NCBI GenBank assembly: GCA_009691725.1
Contig: SIAP01000014.1
Span: forward strand, 1-50,570
Direction: 5' to 3'
From: Phycisphaerales bacterium
GTDB lineage: Bacteria > Planctomycetota > Phycisphaerae > Phycisphaerales > SM1A02
DNA length: 50,570 nt
Made by a program: the position numbers and the translations under genes. A model generated the notes under the pieces. The model was given only the letters and a program-made list of their open reading frames with translations, did not search any database and was not told the DNA's origin. This document shows, in pieces, positions 1-9,367 of this stretch; the first letter of the stretch is position 1; each line of letters opens with the position of its first letter.

Positions 1-720
1 CTCCATCTTGTTGCTTGGCACATTGATGAAGTAGAAGGTCAGGTCGTGCGATGTGAAGGCATTCATCCGACTGCCACCGCCCTTGGTGTAGATCTTGTCG
101 AACTCGTCTTTGATGATCGAGCCAACCTCTTTCTGTTGAGACTCGAGTGAGGCGATCCGATTCTCGATGACCTTGGCCTGTGCAGCAGCGTCTGGCGCAC
201 TCTTGGCAATTGCAGCGAGTTCCTTGCGCGCAGTTGAGAGAGCCTCGGTGTTCATGCGACCTTGCTGGCCATCCATCAGCAACTTGAGTTCGCCCCGCAT
301 CGTGGCGAGTCTTGGCGTGTCGTTGGCAGGATTCCACGGGTCCTCGATTTCGCCAAGGAAGAACCGTTGATACTGCGTCGTCCAGGTCTCGTTGTTCATC
401 GCGGTGCGCAGGTTCTTCTGCGCGGTGCGAAACTCTGCGTCCTTCTCGGCATCGAGTGTGCCAATGGTGTTCGTTCCCTTGAACATCATGTGCTCGAAGA
501 AGTGGGAGATTCCAGTGATCCCCGGTCGCTCGTTGACGCTTCCGACCTTTGCCAACCAACCCGCCGAGATCGTGTTTGGCTCGTCGTCGCGTGCAACAAG
601 GACGAACTTCATCCCGTTTGGAAGCGTGAAGATTTCTGGAGTGAGTTGTTGGGCTTGCAGGGTCGAACTTGCCACGCAAGCGAGCGAAAGGCCGAGAAGT
701 GATTGAAGGGTGAGTTTCAT
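1..720 (-). CDS. M16 family zinc metallopeptidase, N-terminal part (truncated by window edge)
   Basis: Reading leftward from ATG at 718-720, the frame stays open for 240 codons to the window edge, so only the N-terminal part is present. Residues 1-24 (MKLTLQSLLGLSLACVASST...) form a signal peptide ending near A-Q. The mature start (LPNGMKFVLVARDDEPNT) is typical of insulinase/processing-protease M16 proteins, and the inverted zinc site H-F-F-E-H follows at about residue 77 in the context GISHFFEHMMFKGT. M16 enzymes use the two His, the Glu and a downstream Glu to cleave peptides; secreted bacterial forms degrade exported peptides. It diverges from the endonuclease-fold gene at 813, with a 92-base shared upstream region. 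Family assignment is firm; substrate unknown. Confidence 0.9.
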   Translation of the reverse strand, partial: MKLTLQSLLGLSLACVASSTLQAQQLTPEIFTLPNGMKFVLVARDDEPNTISAGWLAKVGSVNERPGITGISHFFEHMMFKGTNTIGTLDAEKDAEFRTAQKNLRTAMNNETWTTQYQRFFLGEIEDPWNPANDTPRLATMRGELKLLMDGQQGRMNTEALSTARKELAAIAKSAPDAAAQAKVIENRIASLESQQKEVGSIIKDEFDKIYTKGGGSRMNAFTSHDLTFYFINVPSNKME

Positions 721-812
721 GGGTGCTCCAAAAGAAAGGTGCGAACGAACATTTGTAGCCGAAATGGTCGAATCAGGGCGTCACCGAGGGCATTCTTGGA
801 CTATGTTTAAGC

Positions 813-2645
813 ATGCTCACCACACGCAGAATCGCGGCAGTTGCTGCGACGATTGCTATGGCTCTGCCTGCGTCGGCACAGGTGCGCGTGTTGAATTACA
901 ACTATGCGCACCTTGGGGGGGATGCGGCCTCACTGCAGGCGGTCATTTCCGCGGCGCACGCCGATAACAAGACCGGTTGGGCGAAGCCCGTTGACATTCT
1001 GTGCTTTCAGGAAGTCACCGCTGCGACGGTTGGAACACTCCAAGACATCGTCAACGGTGCTGCCCCCGCAGGCGCAACATACGCCCGCGCAACATGGACT
1101 ACTTCGAGCAATGAGGATGCCGCAGCGGGGGCGCAGTGCGCTTTCTACCGAGTGCAAACGATTTCAGAAACCACCGCATCACACGCAGACATTTATACTG
1201 GCGCCGGTCGATTCGGTGATCGATGGCTCTTCAGATTGAATGGGTACTCGTCGGCCGCCGCATCCTTCTATGTGTACAGCGCACACTTGAAGGCATCGCC
1301 TGGATTCGAATCCGATCGCGAAACTGGTGCGCTCGCACTTCGTTCCAACTCGAATGCGATCGGTGCATCCGTGCGTGCGATCTATGTTGGCGATTTCAAC
1401 ATTTATGTGAACACGGAGCCCGCATATCTGGCTTTTCTCGCGACTGGAAATGGTCGCGGCAATGACCCGTTTGGCTCTGGAACCTGGGCTGGTTCATCCA
1501 ATGCGTGGAAGCACACGCAGAGTCCGCGTCTCACATCTGGCACGCTCGTTGGCGGAGGCATGGACGACCGATTCGATTTTCACTTGATGACCGATCAGAT
1601 GATCGATGCAGAGGGCATCAGTTTCATCCCGGGAACCTATCGAGCCTTTGGCAATGATGGCAATCATTACAACATCGCCATCAACACGGGTGCGAACTTG
1701 TACTACCCAACCGAGCGCGCGCGATCCAATGCCCTTGCCAACGCACTCTTTGCAGCGACCGATCACATTCCAGTGATCGTGGACTATCAGGTTCCCGCTG
1801 TGATGTCGGCATCGATGGGGGCACTTCCAGCGCGCGTCATTCAAGGCGCGCAGGTTGCAGCAGTGGTCTCGGTACAGAACATCGCGTCTGTCCTCGCCGC
1901 AAGTGGCAGTGACGAATTGGATTACACCGTCACTGGAAGTGTCGGGCTCGCGGGAGCCGCGTCTGGTATTGCCCCCTTGGCTCCCGCATCTGCAACGGCC
2001 AATCTCACACTTTCGACAGGTGTTGCCGGAGTACTCAATACACAAGCGACCGTGACAACATCCTCCGAAGGGGCGCAGAACACTCTCATTGTTGTGCAGG
2101 GTCAGTGCACGGTGCTTTCGCGCGCGAGACCATCGTGGCAAAGCGCGTCCATCACCGCCACCACTTCCGTCCCGGTGACGATCGCACAGGGTGGCGCTGC
2201 GGTCGATGTGGATCTGCTCGTCCACAACTTTGGATGGACCACGCTTCAGTCGAAACTGGACGGGGATTATGTCGCGCTCCCAGCTGGCTCTGCGGTGTCT
2301 GTGGTTGGTGCGCTGCCACAAGCCATCGCGGGAACCGCTGGAACGCTTCGCCTGCGCATCAATCCAACAGGATTGCCAGCGGGACTCACAACGGTGAACG
2401 GAACGCTGCTGACGAGCGATGAAGACATTCCAGGAGAGGGGGATGGCACGCTGAGTTTCTCGGTGGCGATCACAGTGGGCGGGACGTCGCCGCGACCGGG
2501 CGACATCAATCTCGATGGTGCCGTGAATGGACTTGATCTCGCCATGTTGCTTTCGCAGTGGGCTGGTTCTGGATCAGCAGACTTGAACGGATCTGGAGGT
2601 GTTGATGGAGCTGACTTGTCGATCCTGTTGGGCAATTGGGGTTAG
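813..2645 (+). CDS. Secreted endonuclease/exonuclease/phosphatase-fold protein with dockerin tail
   Basis: The 610-residue product starts with a signal peptide (MLTTRRIAAVAATIAMALPASA). An endonuclease/exonuclease/phosphatase (EEP) domain covers about residues 23-325 and keeps the metal-phosphoesterase residues: Glu in ILCFQEV, His in YSAHLK, Asp/Asn in YVGDFNIY, Asp in MDDRFDFHL and the terminal Asp-His in TDHIPVIV. The fold cleaves phosphodiester or phosphomonoester bonds in nucleic acids, lipids or inositides. A middle region of beta-rich, immunoglobulin-like sequence follows. The last 50 residues are a two-copy dockerin-like repeat (DINLDGAVNGLDLAMLLSQW, then DLNGSGGVDGADLSILLGNWG) that probably binds calcium and serves in surface attachment. 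It is the first of three consecutive dockerin-tailed genes. The exact substrate cannot be told. Confidence 0.85.
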   Translation: MLTTRRIAAVAATIAMALPASAQVRVLNYNYAHLGGDAASLQAVISAAHADNKTGWAKPVDILCFQEVTAATVGTLQDIVNGAAPAGATYARATWTTSSNEDAAAGAQCAFYRVQTISETTASHADIYTGAGRFGDRWLFRLNGYSSAAASFYVYSAHLKASPGFESDRETGALALRSNSNAIGASVRAIYVGDFNIYVNTEPAYLAFLATGNGRGNDPFGSGTWAGSSNAWKHTQSPRLTSGTLVGGGMDDRFDFHLMTDQMIDAEGISFIPGTYRAFGNDGNHYNIAINTGANLYYPTERARSNALANALFAATDHIPVIVDYQVPAVMSASMGALPARVIQGAQVAAVVSVQNIASVLAASGSDELDYTVTGSVGLAGAASGIAPLAPASATANLTLSTGVAGVLNTQATVTTSSEGAQNTLIVVQGQCTVLSRARPSWQSASITATTSVPVTIAQGGAAVDVDLLVHNFGWTTLQSKLDGDYVALPAGSAVSVVGALPQAIAGTAGTLRLRINPTGLPAGLTTVNGTLLTSDEDIPGEGDGTLSFSVAITVGGTSPRPGDINLDGAVNGLDLAMLLSQWAGSGSADLNGSGGVDGADLSILLGNWG

Positions 2646-2679
2646 TCGTTGGTTCGTCGTTGGTATTAGGCTTGCACGA

Positions 2680-4959
2680 ATGAGAAAGACCATGAACACC
2701 GAAGAGTCCATGCGAATCATTGCGACTGCGTTCACACTCACCGCGTCCCTGTCGTCATTCGCCGGAGACATTGCAGTCACGAGCGTTGAGATCAACCAGG
2801 GTGGTCAATTCGGAACGACGACCCTCGTCGGCGGTCGGCCGACAATGGTGCGCGTGAAAATTGCTGTGACTGGTCAGACGACTGCGCAAGCAAATGTCGA
2901 TGCGGTGCTTCGGGTCTACTCGGGAGGGGTGCAGATTGCGGGTTCGCCGTACTTCTCTCGCAACGGTCCGATCTCGGCGCCAATCTCACCCAATTCGCTC
3001 AACCTCAACGACACACTCAACTTCACCATCGTCGCTCCAGTCAGCACGGACGTGGACTTTCAAGTGGTTGTTGATCCGCGCAATCTTGTCGCAGAAACCA
3101 ACGAGACCAACAACCTGTACTCGCTCAACAACAAAGTCTTTGCCTGCCGCAAGACGCTTGATGTGGCCTATGTCTCGATCAACTACACCATCGGCGGCGG
3201 GCAACCAGTCGCTGCCACCATCGAGCCGGGCATCGGGGATGGATTCATGCGCGGCATTTACGCGATGGCTGAATTGAATTACCACCGATCACCGCTGGGT
3301 CCGCTCAATTGGACCACCGACATCAATTCCAGTGATGGGGTGCTGTTGAGCACACTGCAAACGATTCGTATGACAACGATTCCTGCCGCGGGTTACGCAC
3401 GGCCAGAGTTCATCTATGGATGGTTGCCCGGCAACCCATTTAGCGGGAACGGCGAAGCGAGTGGGATTCCCGGAGATGCAGCGTTTGGAAACACAGAATC
3501 GAGTCGTTTTCAGCGGACATTCGCGCACGAGATCGGTCATTGTTGGGGGCGAAGTCACACGGGAAACACCATCGCCTCTGTTGGATTCGATGTCGAGCAC
3601 AACCTCGCGTCGCCGCTGAATCTGGGGCAGCCACATGCGACGAGTCAATACGACGTGATGGTTGCGGGACAACTCACCAATGTGGCGTGGGTCGATTCGG
3701 GGACCTACAACGATTGCCTGACCGACACGCGGTCACAGTGCAGCGCATTCAATCCGCCCGGCGGCGGCGAGGAACTCGCCTCTGATGCGCAGCGCGTGCT
3801 CCAGTTCACTGGGTCCTACGAACACAGGGAGGGTCGCATCGAACTCTTTCCGGTGAACCAACTCGATCTCGCTTCACCGACGATCGACGATCCCCGTGGC
3901 GATCTTCTCATGCAATCCTTCGATGCGCAGGGCGGACTGCTGACGAGCGTGCGGTGGCGATCGGCCACAACGCGTGAGTCGTGCGAAGCGTGCGTCAAGG
4001 GCAAGCCACATCTGCACGATCACTCATTTGTTTCGCTGTTGATCCCCGCGACGGTGGGGAACCAGCAGCCACATCGGATCGAGTTGCGTGACCTTGCAAG
4101 TGGACGGCTGCTCGCGAAGCGAGTGCGGACACCATCCTCGCCGCAGATCGTGCGTGTCGGCAGCAGAATCATCGACGGAATCGGTGTTGCGAGCCACACA
4201 GGTGCTGGTCCATTCATCGAGATTTTCTGGGATGCCAACGACGCTGATGGTGATGCGCTTTCAACGGATGTGTTGCTGAGTCGCGACGGCGGTCAGTCGT
4301 GGTCCGCCATCGGGGTGAACCAGCGGTCCTCGTCGGTGCGACTCTCACTCGCAGACATTCCGGTGGCACTGGAGGGCGAAGGAATTGTCAAGGTTCGAGT
4401 GAGTGATGGGCTCAATGTGATTGACCGAGAGATGCCAACGGCGATTGGTGTGTTTGGAGTCGGTGGAGCAGACGAAGGATCTGTCGCAGGCGACAGCGCA
4501 TGGTCGAGTTTTCAGGGCGAGAACCCGCCTGATGTGCACATGATTTCGCCAAACGCGAACCAGTCGTATCCCGCGGGTGCGAGCATTCTTCTGCACGCAT
4601 CAGGGTGGGATCTCGAAGATCAGTTCATGGCGAACAACGCATTCACATGGACCTCATCGATCGGCGGCGCGATTGGGACGGGTCGTCAGATTCTCGTGGC
4701 ATCGCTGCCAGCCGGTTCCCACACGATTCGACTTCGCGGGACTGATCTGAGCGGGTTGTTCGTCGAGAAGGCTGCGCTCATTACCGTGACCGCACGCTCC
4801 CTGTTCAACCCCGATGTCAATGGCAGCGGTGCTGTCGATGGCGTAGACCTCTCGACGCTGCTGAGCAATTGGGGGATAGATGGTGTGGGCGATCTCAACT
4901 TTGATGGCATCGTCAATGGCGGTGATCTCACGATCCTGCTCACAGGATGGACGACATGA
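2680..4959 (+). CDS. Secreted metzincin-like metalloprotease with CARDB-like and dockerin domains
   Basis: The frame is open from 2599, but the first part overlaps the preceding gene; ATG at 2680 (MRKTMNTEESMRII...) gives a positively charged start and signal peptide ending near SFAG. Starts at 2692 or 2710 would also work. Residues about 35-150 resemble a CARDB-type adhesion domain (VVDPRNLVAETNETNN). The catalytic site is at about residue 283, H-E-I-G-H-x-x-G-x-x-H in FAHEIGHCWGRSH, the zinc-binding signature of metzincins. Further immunoglobulin-like sequence follows, and the last 55 residues form a duplicated dockerin-like tail (DVNGSGAVDGVDLSTLLSNW and DLNFDGIVNGGDLTILLTGW). It likely acts outside the cell on proteins. 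It lies 34 bases after the EEP gene and ends inside the upstream region of the DNRLRE gene. Confidence 0.82.
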   Translation: MRKTMNTEESMRIIATAFTLTASLSSFAGDIAVTSVEINQGGQFGTTTLVGGRPTMVRVKIAVTGQTTAQANVDAVLRVYSGGVQIAGSPYFSRNGPISAPISPNSLNLNDTLNFTIVAPVSTDVDFQVVVDPRNLVAETNETNNLYSLNNKVFACRKTLDVAYVSINYTIGGGQPVAATIEPGIGDGFMRGIYAMAELNYHRSPLGPLNWTTDINSSDGVLLSTLQTIRMTTIPAAGYARPEFIYGWLPGNPFSGNGEASGIPGDAAFGNTESSRFQRTFAHEIGHCWGRSHTGNTIASVGFDVEHNLASPLNLGQPHATSQYDVMVAGQLTNVAWVDSGTYNDCLTDTRSQCSAFNPPGGGEELASDAQRVLQFTGSYEHREGRIELFPVNQLDLASPTIDDPRGDLLMQSFDAQGGLLTSVRWRSATTRESCEACVKGKPHLHDHSFVSLLIPATVGNQQPHRIELRDLASGRLLAKRVRTPSSPQIVRVGSRIIDGIGVASHTGAGPFIEIFWDANDADGDALSTDVLLSRDGGQSWSAIGVNQRSSSVRLSLADIPVALEGEGIVKVRVSDGLNVIDREMPTAIGVFGVGGADEGSVAGDSAWSSFQGENPPDVHMISPNANQSYPAGASILLHASGWDLEDQFMANNAFTWTSSIGGAIGTGRQILVASLPAGSHTIRLRGTDLSGLFVEKAALITVTARSLFNPDVNGSGAVDGVDLSTLLSNWGIDGVGDLNFDGIVNGGDLTILLTGWTT

Positions 4960-4991
4960 CGAGCCGCATGACGAGCCACATGACGACTCGG
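4956..4991 (+). repeat. Three 12-bp tandem units, each starting ATGACGA
   Basis: Units at 4956-4967, 4968-4979 and 4980-4991 read ATGACGAGCCGC, ATGACGAGCCAC and ATGACGACTCGG. The first overlaps the stop codon of the protease gene, and each supplies an in-frame ATG for the next gene. The repeats make the start of the following gene ambiguous. Confidence 0.8.
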
Positions 4992-4997
4992 GGAATC

Positions 4998-5840
4998 ATG
5001 CAGTCACTCCAAAGCACGGCCTTCGCGAGTGTGCTTGGCATGGCGTGTTTCTCCGAAACGTGTGCCCATGCAACCACCGTGACGGTGGGTTCAGTCGCTG
5101 ATGCAACGCTCATCTCTGATCCCGATGGCTTTCAGTATGCGCTCGGGATGGCATATCAGATTTATTCGGGGCGGGTTGGCGATCAGGGGCTCGGAACACT
5201 TCGCCGCGGACTGATTCGCTTTGATGTTTCCACAATCCCCCCCGGCGCAGTCGTGACGAGTGTGCAACTGAAGCTCTACATGAGCGCCACGCAAGGCGGG
5301 ACGCACAACATCTCACTCCACCGTGCATTGCAATCGTGGGGCGAGGGGGCATCATTCGCCTTCGGTGGAGGCGGTGCGCCAGCGCAGACAAATGATGCAA
5401 CGTGGGTCAATCGCTTTTTCCCGGGGCAGCCGTGGACGACACCGGGTGGCGTCTACGATCCAACGGCAAGCGCGACCAAGAGCGTGGGTGGAATTGCCTG
5501 GTACGCGTGGACAACATCAACGCGACTCGTCGCGGATGTGCAAGGGTGGATCAGCCACACGATCCCCAACGATGGCTGGTTTGTGATCGGCAACGAAACC
5601 ATACTCCAATCCGTGAAGCGATTCGATTCGCGAAACTCAACTGTGAACAATCCGCAGTTGATCATCACCTATACCCCACCGCCTGCGAATCCAGCGGACG
5701 TGAACAATGATGGGTTTGTGAATGGCGTAGATCTCGCCATCGTCCTCGGTGCGTGGGGGAGTGCGAATGCCCAAGCGGACATCGACGACAACGGCACTGT
5801 GGATGGTGTGGATCTCGCAAGCGTTCTCGCATCGTGGTAG
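4998..5840 (+). CDS. DNRLRE-type secreted protein with dockerin tail
   Basis: ATG at 4998 is chosen because it follows GGGGA and begins a signal-peptide-like stretch (MQSLQSTAFASVLGMACFSE); starts from 4947 onward would add residues coming only from the 12-bp repeats. The 280-residue product has a beta-sandwich with the features of DNRLRE domains: VADATLISD near the start, then RGLIRFDVSTIPPGAVVTSV and VQLKLYMS, and a DVQGWISHTIPNDGWFVIGN segment. Such domains occur in surface and carbohydrate-associated proteins and usually lack catalytic residues. The last 50 residues form two dockerin-like motifs (DVNNDGFVNGVDLAIVLGAW, DIDDNGTVDGVDLASVLASW). It ends 9 bases before the ABC ATPase gene, so it may share a transcript with it. 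Confidence 0.8.
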   Translation: MQSLQSTAFASVLGMACFSETCAHATTVTVGSVADATLISDPDGFQYALGMAYQIYSGRVGDQGLGTLRRGLIRFDVSTIPPGAVVTSVQLKLYMSATQGGTHNISLHRALQSWGEGASFAFGGGGAPAQTNDATWVNRFFPGQPWTTPGGVYDPTASATKSVGGIAWYAWTTSTRLVADVQGWISHTIPNDGWFVIGNETILQSVKRFDSRNSTVNNPQLIITYTPPPANPADVNNDGFVNGVDLAIVLGAWGSANAQADIDDNGTVDGVDLASVLASW

Positions 5841-5849
5841 AAGAGAGGC

Positions 5850-6635
5850 GTGAAAGCGAATCCTTCGCAAGGTTCTCTGCAGGGGACTGCTCCATTGATT
5901 CAGGCGGTGGGTCTTCGCAAGAGTTTTGGCTCACTCGAAGCGGTGCGCGGGGTCGACTTGATCGTTCGCGCTGGGGAAGTGCTGGGATTCCTGGGACCCA
6001 ATGGCGCTGGGAAGTCCACGACGATGCGCATGCTGACGGGATTTCTGCAACCCGATCAAGGAAGTGTGCATCTTGCGGGTTTCGACATCGCCATCGATCC
6101 GCTGCAGGCGAAACGACAATGTGGGTACTTGCCCGAGGGTGCTCCTGCCTATGGAGACATGCGCGTGGAAGATTTCCTCGCGTTCGCGGCGCGAGTCCGT
6201 GGATATCGCACACGCGATGTCGCAGATCTCGTCGAGCGCGCGGTCGCACGAGTGCATCTGGAACCCTGTCGTGGACAGCGCATCGAAACTCTCTCCAAGG
6301 GGTACAAGCGTCGAACTGGTATCGCGCAAGCACTGTTGCATGATCCGCCAGTGTTGATCCTCGATGAGCCCACCGATGGACTTGATCCCAATCAGAAACA
6401 TGAGGTTCGGCAGTTGGTGCGCGAACTGGGCAAGTCGCGTGCGATCATCCTGTCAACGCACATCCTGGAAGAGGTCGAAGCGGTATGCACACGTGCTGTG
6501 ATCATCAACCGTGGCGTGACGGTCTTTGACGGAACTCCCAAGGAGCTGGAATCCCGCGCAGGTGCCGAGGTGACAGTGAACCGCATCGATCATGTCTTTC
6601 GGTCTCTCACTCGCGGGAGAACAACTCGACCATGA
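5850..6635 (+). CDS. ABC transporter ATP-binding protein, GldA-like
   Basis: The start is GTG at 5850, with AGAGG upstream. The 261-residue product has one complete ABC ATPase: Walker A GPNGAGKST at about residue 50, signature LSKGYKRR, Walker B VLILDEPTDGLDP and the switch His in ILSTHILEEVEAV. It would bind and hydrolyse ATP on the cytoplasmic side of a membrane complex. The following two genes, an ABC-2 type permease and a long GldG-like auxiliary protein, overlap by 4 bases each (ATGA), so the three are translationally coupled. This A-F-G arrangement matches the gliding-motility-associated ABC set of Bacteroidota, which is also widespread in non-gliding bacteria; the substrate is unknown. 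Confidence 0.92.
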   Translation: MKANPSQGSLQGTAPLIQAVGLRKSFGSLEAVRGVDLIVRAGEVLGFLGPNGAGKSTTMRMLTGFLQPDQGSVHLAGFDIAIDPLQAKRQCGYLPEGAPAYGDMRVEDFLAFAARVRGYRTRDVADLVERAVARVHLEPCRGQRIETLSKGYKRRTGIAQALLHDPPVLILDEPTDGLDPNQKHEVRQLVRELGKSRAIILSTHILEEVEAVCTRAVIINRGVTVFDGTPKELESRAGAEVTVNRIDHVFRSLTRGRTTRP

Positions 6636-7405
6636 GCAAAGCGCAGGGACCGCCAGCGACTCCATCGGCGCTCACACGAACGGGGAGTGTCTTTCGCCGC
6701 GAGTTTGTGTCGTACTTCTCGACGCCACTTGCTGCAGTCTTTCTGGTGATGTTTGTGGCGATGGCTGGATTGTTGGCCTTTCAATCTGGCGGGCTGTACT
6801 CGCATGGGCAGGCCGACTTGCGTTCGTTCTTTCGGTGGCAGCCGTGGCTTGGGCTCTTCTTCATGCCCGCACTTGGGATGCGCCTCTGGGCAGATGAACG
6901 CCGCAGTGGATCGATCGAGTTCCTGATGACGCTGCCGCTGACCACCCGCGACATGGTGCTTGGAAAGTTCCTTGCGGCATGGGCATTTTCGGTGGTCGCA
7001 TTGATGCTGACGCTTCCCTTATGGATCACAGTCGCATGGCTCGGGTCGCCTGATCATGGCGTGGTTGTGGCGGGATACATCGCGTCTGCACTGCTGTTCG
7101 CGTCATTCCTTTCTCTCACAACATGTCTCTCCGCCTGTACGCGCAACGCAGTCGTCGCATTCGTGCTTGGCGTCGCAGCGTGCTTCGTCCTCTTGTTGAC
7201 AGGGTTTCCGCTGGTGTTGGATTTCTTTGCGCAGTGGGCTCCCACATGGGTGACCGAATCCGTCGCTGCGATGAGCGCGCTGGTGCATTTTGACGCAATG
7301 ACACGCGGCGTCTTCGATGCTCGCGATGTGATCTACGCACTCTCTGTTCCAGCTGCGTTTCTGTGGATCAATGTGTTGATTCTGGATTGGAAGGAATCCA
7401 GATGA
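6632..7405 (+). CDS. ABC-2 type permease, GldF-like
   Basis: The 257-residue protein has a cytoplasmic N-terminus (GSVFRREFVSYFSTPLAAVF) of the kind seen in ABC-2 permeases, followed by about six hydrophobic segments. A conserved GldF/NosY-type stretch (RLWADERRSGSIEFLMTLPL) lies between the second and third segments, around residues 87-106. It would form the membrane channel for the ATPase encoded just upstream (4-base overlap, ATGA) and is coupled to the GldG-like gene downstream through another ATGA overlap at 7402. Confidence 0.9.
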   Translation: MSKAQGPPATPSALTRTGSVFRREFVSYFSTPLAAVFLVMFVAMAGLLAFQSGGLYSHGQADLRSFFRWQPWLGLFFMPALGMRLWADERRSGSIEFLMTLPLTTRDMVLGKFLAAWAFSVVALMLTLPLWITVAWLGSPDHGVVVAGYIASALLFASFLSLTTCLSACTRNAVVAFVLGVAACFVLLLTGFPLVLDFFAQWAPTWVTESVAAMSALVHFDAMTRGVFDARDVIYALSVPAAFLWINVLILDWKESR

Positions 7406-9270
7406 ATGCGACACATCGTGCGCTCCCGGGTCTCGGTCAGATTGCGTTGATTCTCGTCGCGCTCATCGCCCTCAATGCGGCAGGTGCGCTGTGGATTGTG
7501 GGATGGCGCATCGACCTCTCGCAAGATGGTCTGTACACCATGTCGCCAGGAACTCGGGCCATTCTCGCATCGTTGGACGAACCGGTGCGGCTTGATCTCT
7601 ATGTCTCGCGAGACGCCATCGCCGACATTCCAGAGCTGCGGGCACATACCCAGCGCGTCGAGGAGTTTCTTGAGGAACTCGTCGACCTGGCAAAGGGTCG
7701 AGTGGAGTTGCGCGTGATCGATACGCCGCAGTTCAGCGAGAGCGAAGACGACGCGCGCGGAGCTGGGTTGGTCATCCAGCCCGTGAACAACAGCGGCGCG
7801 ACTGCGATTCTTGGACTCGTGGCGATCGGTCCCACCGGCGTGACAAAGTCGATACCGATCTTTGCGCCAGACCGCGACTCGTTCATCGAATACGAGATAG
7901 CAAAGTCCATTGCAACGGTGGGGCGCGCACAAAAGCCGCGCGTCGGGTTGCTGTCGTGCATGCCGCTCGAGCCGCCGACCACTCTGGCCAATGGCGCACC
8001 AGGTCCACCACAGCGCGCGCCATTCGTCGTGCAGCAGATGCGCGATCTCTTCGACCTTGTCGAGATTCCCAGAGACGCAACGACGCTCCCAGCGGACCTT
8101 GGGGCATTGCTGCTCGTTCAACCGAGGCGGCTCTCTGATTCGATGCTTCGATCGATCGACGACTTTGCAGTAAACGGTCATCCGCTGGTCGTATTGGCAG
8201 ATCCATTTGCAGAATCCGACACGGATCCTGACGCACGAGCCATGGGCGCGAAGGTGCCCGGCACGACCTACGACTTCCCCCTCCTCGGTGCGTGGGGAGT
8301 CGCGATTCCGCGGGACATGACTGTTGGAGATCTCGATTTCACAACTCGGATCACGACACCAGGTCCAGGGGGAACGATGCGCGAATTGGATTATCTCGCG
8401 TGGCTGAGTTTGGACCGCAAGGCGTTGAGCCAGACCGATCCATTGATCAGCGGATTCGAAGCGATCAACCTCAAGAGCGCGGGGGAGGTCATGCGGGCGA
8501 CGACGGTGGATGCACGCATCGCGCCAACGATTGAAGGGCTTCTTGTTTCGAGCGATCGGTCGCAACTCATTCAAACTCTCAAGCTGGGCTACTTCGGCGA
8601 CGCGGAGCAACTCTTGCGAGATTGCAAGCCAGATGGCGTGCGTCGCGTGATCGCAGCGCGCATCAGCGGTCCCATTGGAAGTGCCTACTCGTCAACAATC
8701 GGAAGTGCCAACATCATCGTGATCGCCGACGCTGATCTGCTGTGGGACGAAACCTGGGTTCGTGATGATCCACAATCTGGAATGAAGCGCGCATTCTCTG
8801 ACAATGGTCCGCTGGTCATTGGACTGCTCGAGCGCATGGCAGGAGACCCCGCAGTTGCGTCGCTGCGATCACGCGGCGGATTTCGTCGTCCATTTGAACG
8901 AGTCGAAGAGTTGCGCAAGGCGGCCCAGGCGCGCTCCATCGCACGCGAGAAGGACTTGGAATTGGAAGTGCGACGAACAGAGATCAACATCGCACAACTG
9001 CAGAGTCAGAGTGGCGGTGCAGAGTCTGGGCAAATGCTGCTCTCCTCCGCACAACAGTCGGAACTGGAGGCGCTGCAATCCAAGGTCAACTCATATCGCA
9101 AGGAATTGCGCCTAGTCCAATTCGGTTTGCGTCAGGATGTCGATGCCCTGGGGTTGCGGCTGCTCATTCTCAACGTCATCGCGTGGCCAATCGTGGTTGC
9201 GATTGCCACCGGGCTCTGGTGTTGGATGGCCGCCCGACGAATTGATCGCACTCGGGCTCAAGAGGGGTGA
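7402..9270 (+). CDS. GldG-like ABC transporter auxiliary protein
   Basis: ATG at 7402 overlaps the permease stop (ATGA), giving 622 residues; an upstream ATG at 7363 lies inside the permease gene and is disfavoured. An N-terminal membrane segment (GQIALILVALIALNAAGALW) is followed by the sequence RIDLSQDGLYTMSPGTRAIL, characteristic of GldG proteins, then a large periplasmic domain of the ABC-type gliding auxiliary family. A charged, probably coiled-coil region covers about residues 510-580 (KAAQARSIAREKDLELEVRR), and a final membrane segment (LLILNVIAWPIVVAIATGLW) anchors the C-terminus. The companion DUF4340 protein that often follows in other genomes is not present here. Role inferred: periplasmic partner of the ABC pair. 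Confidence 0.88.
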   Translation: MNATHRALPGLGQIALILVALIALNAAGALWIVGWRIDLSQDGLYTMSPGTRAILASLDEPVRLDLYVSRDAIADIPELRAHTQRVEEFLEELVDLAKGRVELRVIDTPQFSESEDDARGAGLVIQPVNNSGATAILGLVAIGPTGVTKSIPIFAPDRDSFIEYEIAKSIATVGRAQKPRVGLLSCMPLEPPTTLANGAPGPPQRAPFVVQQMRDLFDLVEIPRDATTLPADLGALLLVQPRRLSDSMLRSIDDFAVNGHPLVVLADPFAESDTDPDARAMGAKVPGTTYDFPLLGAWGVAIPRDMTVGDLDFTTRITTPGPGGTMRELDYLAWLSLDRKALSQTDPLISGFEAINLKSAGEVMRATTVDARIAPTIEGLLVSSDRSQLIQTLKLGYFGDAEQLLRDCKPDGVRRVIAARISGPIGSAYSSTIGSANIIVIADADLLWDETWVRDDPQSGMKRAFSDNGPLVIGLLERMAGDPAVASLRSRGGFRRPFERVEELRKAAQARSIAREKDLELEVRRTEINIAQLQSQSGGAESGQMLLSSAQQSELEALQSKVNSYRKELRLVQFGLRQDVDALGLRLLILNVIAWPIVVAIATGLWCWMAARRIDRTRAQEG

Positions 9271-9367
9271 CGTGACTTCAGCGGCTGCTGGGTCCGACGG
9301 CTCCATCCATATCCACATGAAATGCAGTTAGACTCACTGTGGCAATTCCGCCGCGAAGGAGACTTCC

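Noticed and set aside
1494..2321. Minus-strand open frame of 275 codons inside the EEP gene
   Set aside because: Basic, low-complexity product opposite a well-supported secreted enzyme; a shadow.
7333..8610. Long open frame on the minus strand (425 codons) inside the GldG-like gene
   Set aside because: It lies opposite a clear gene with family motifs and strong coupling, and its product has no recognisable domain; high GC gives long shadow frames.
9272..9331. 19-codon GTG frame after the GldG-like gene
   Set aside because: Too short and with no ribosome site or membrane segment.
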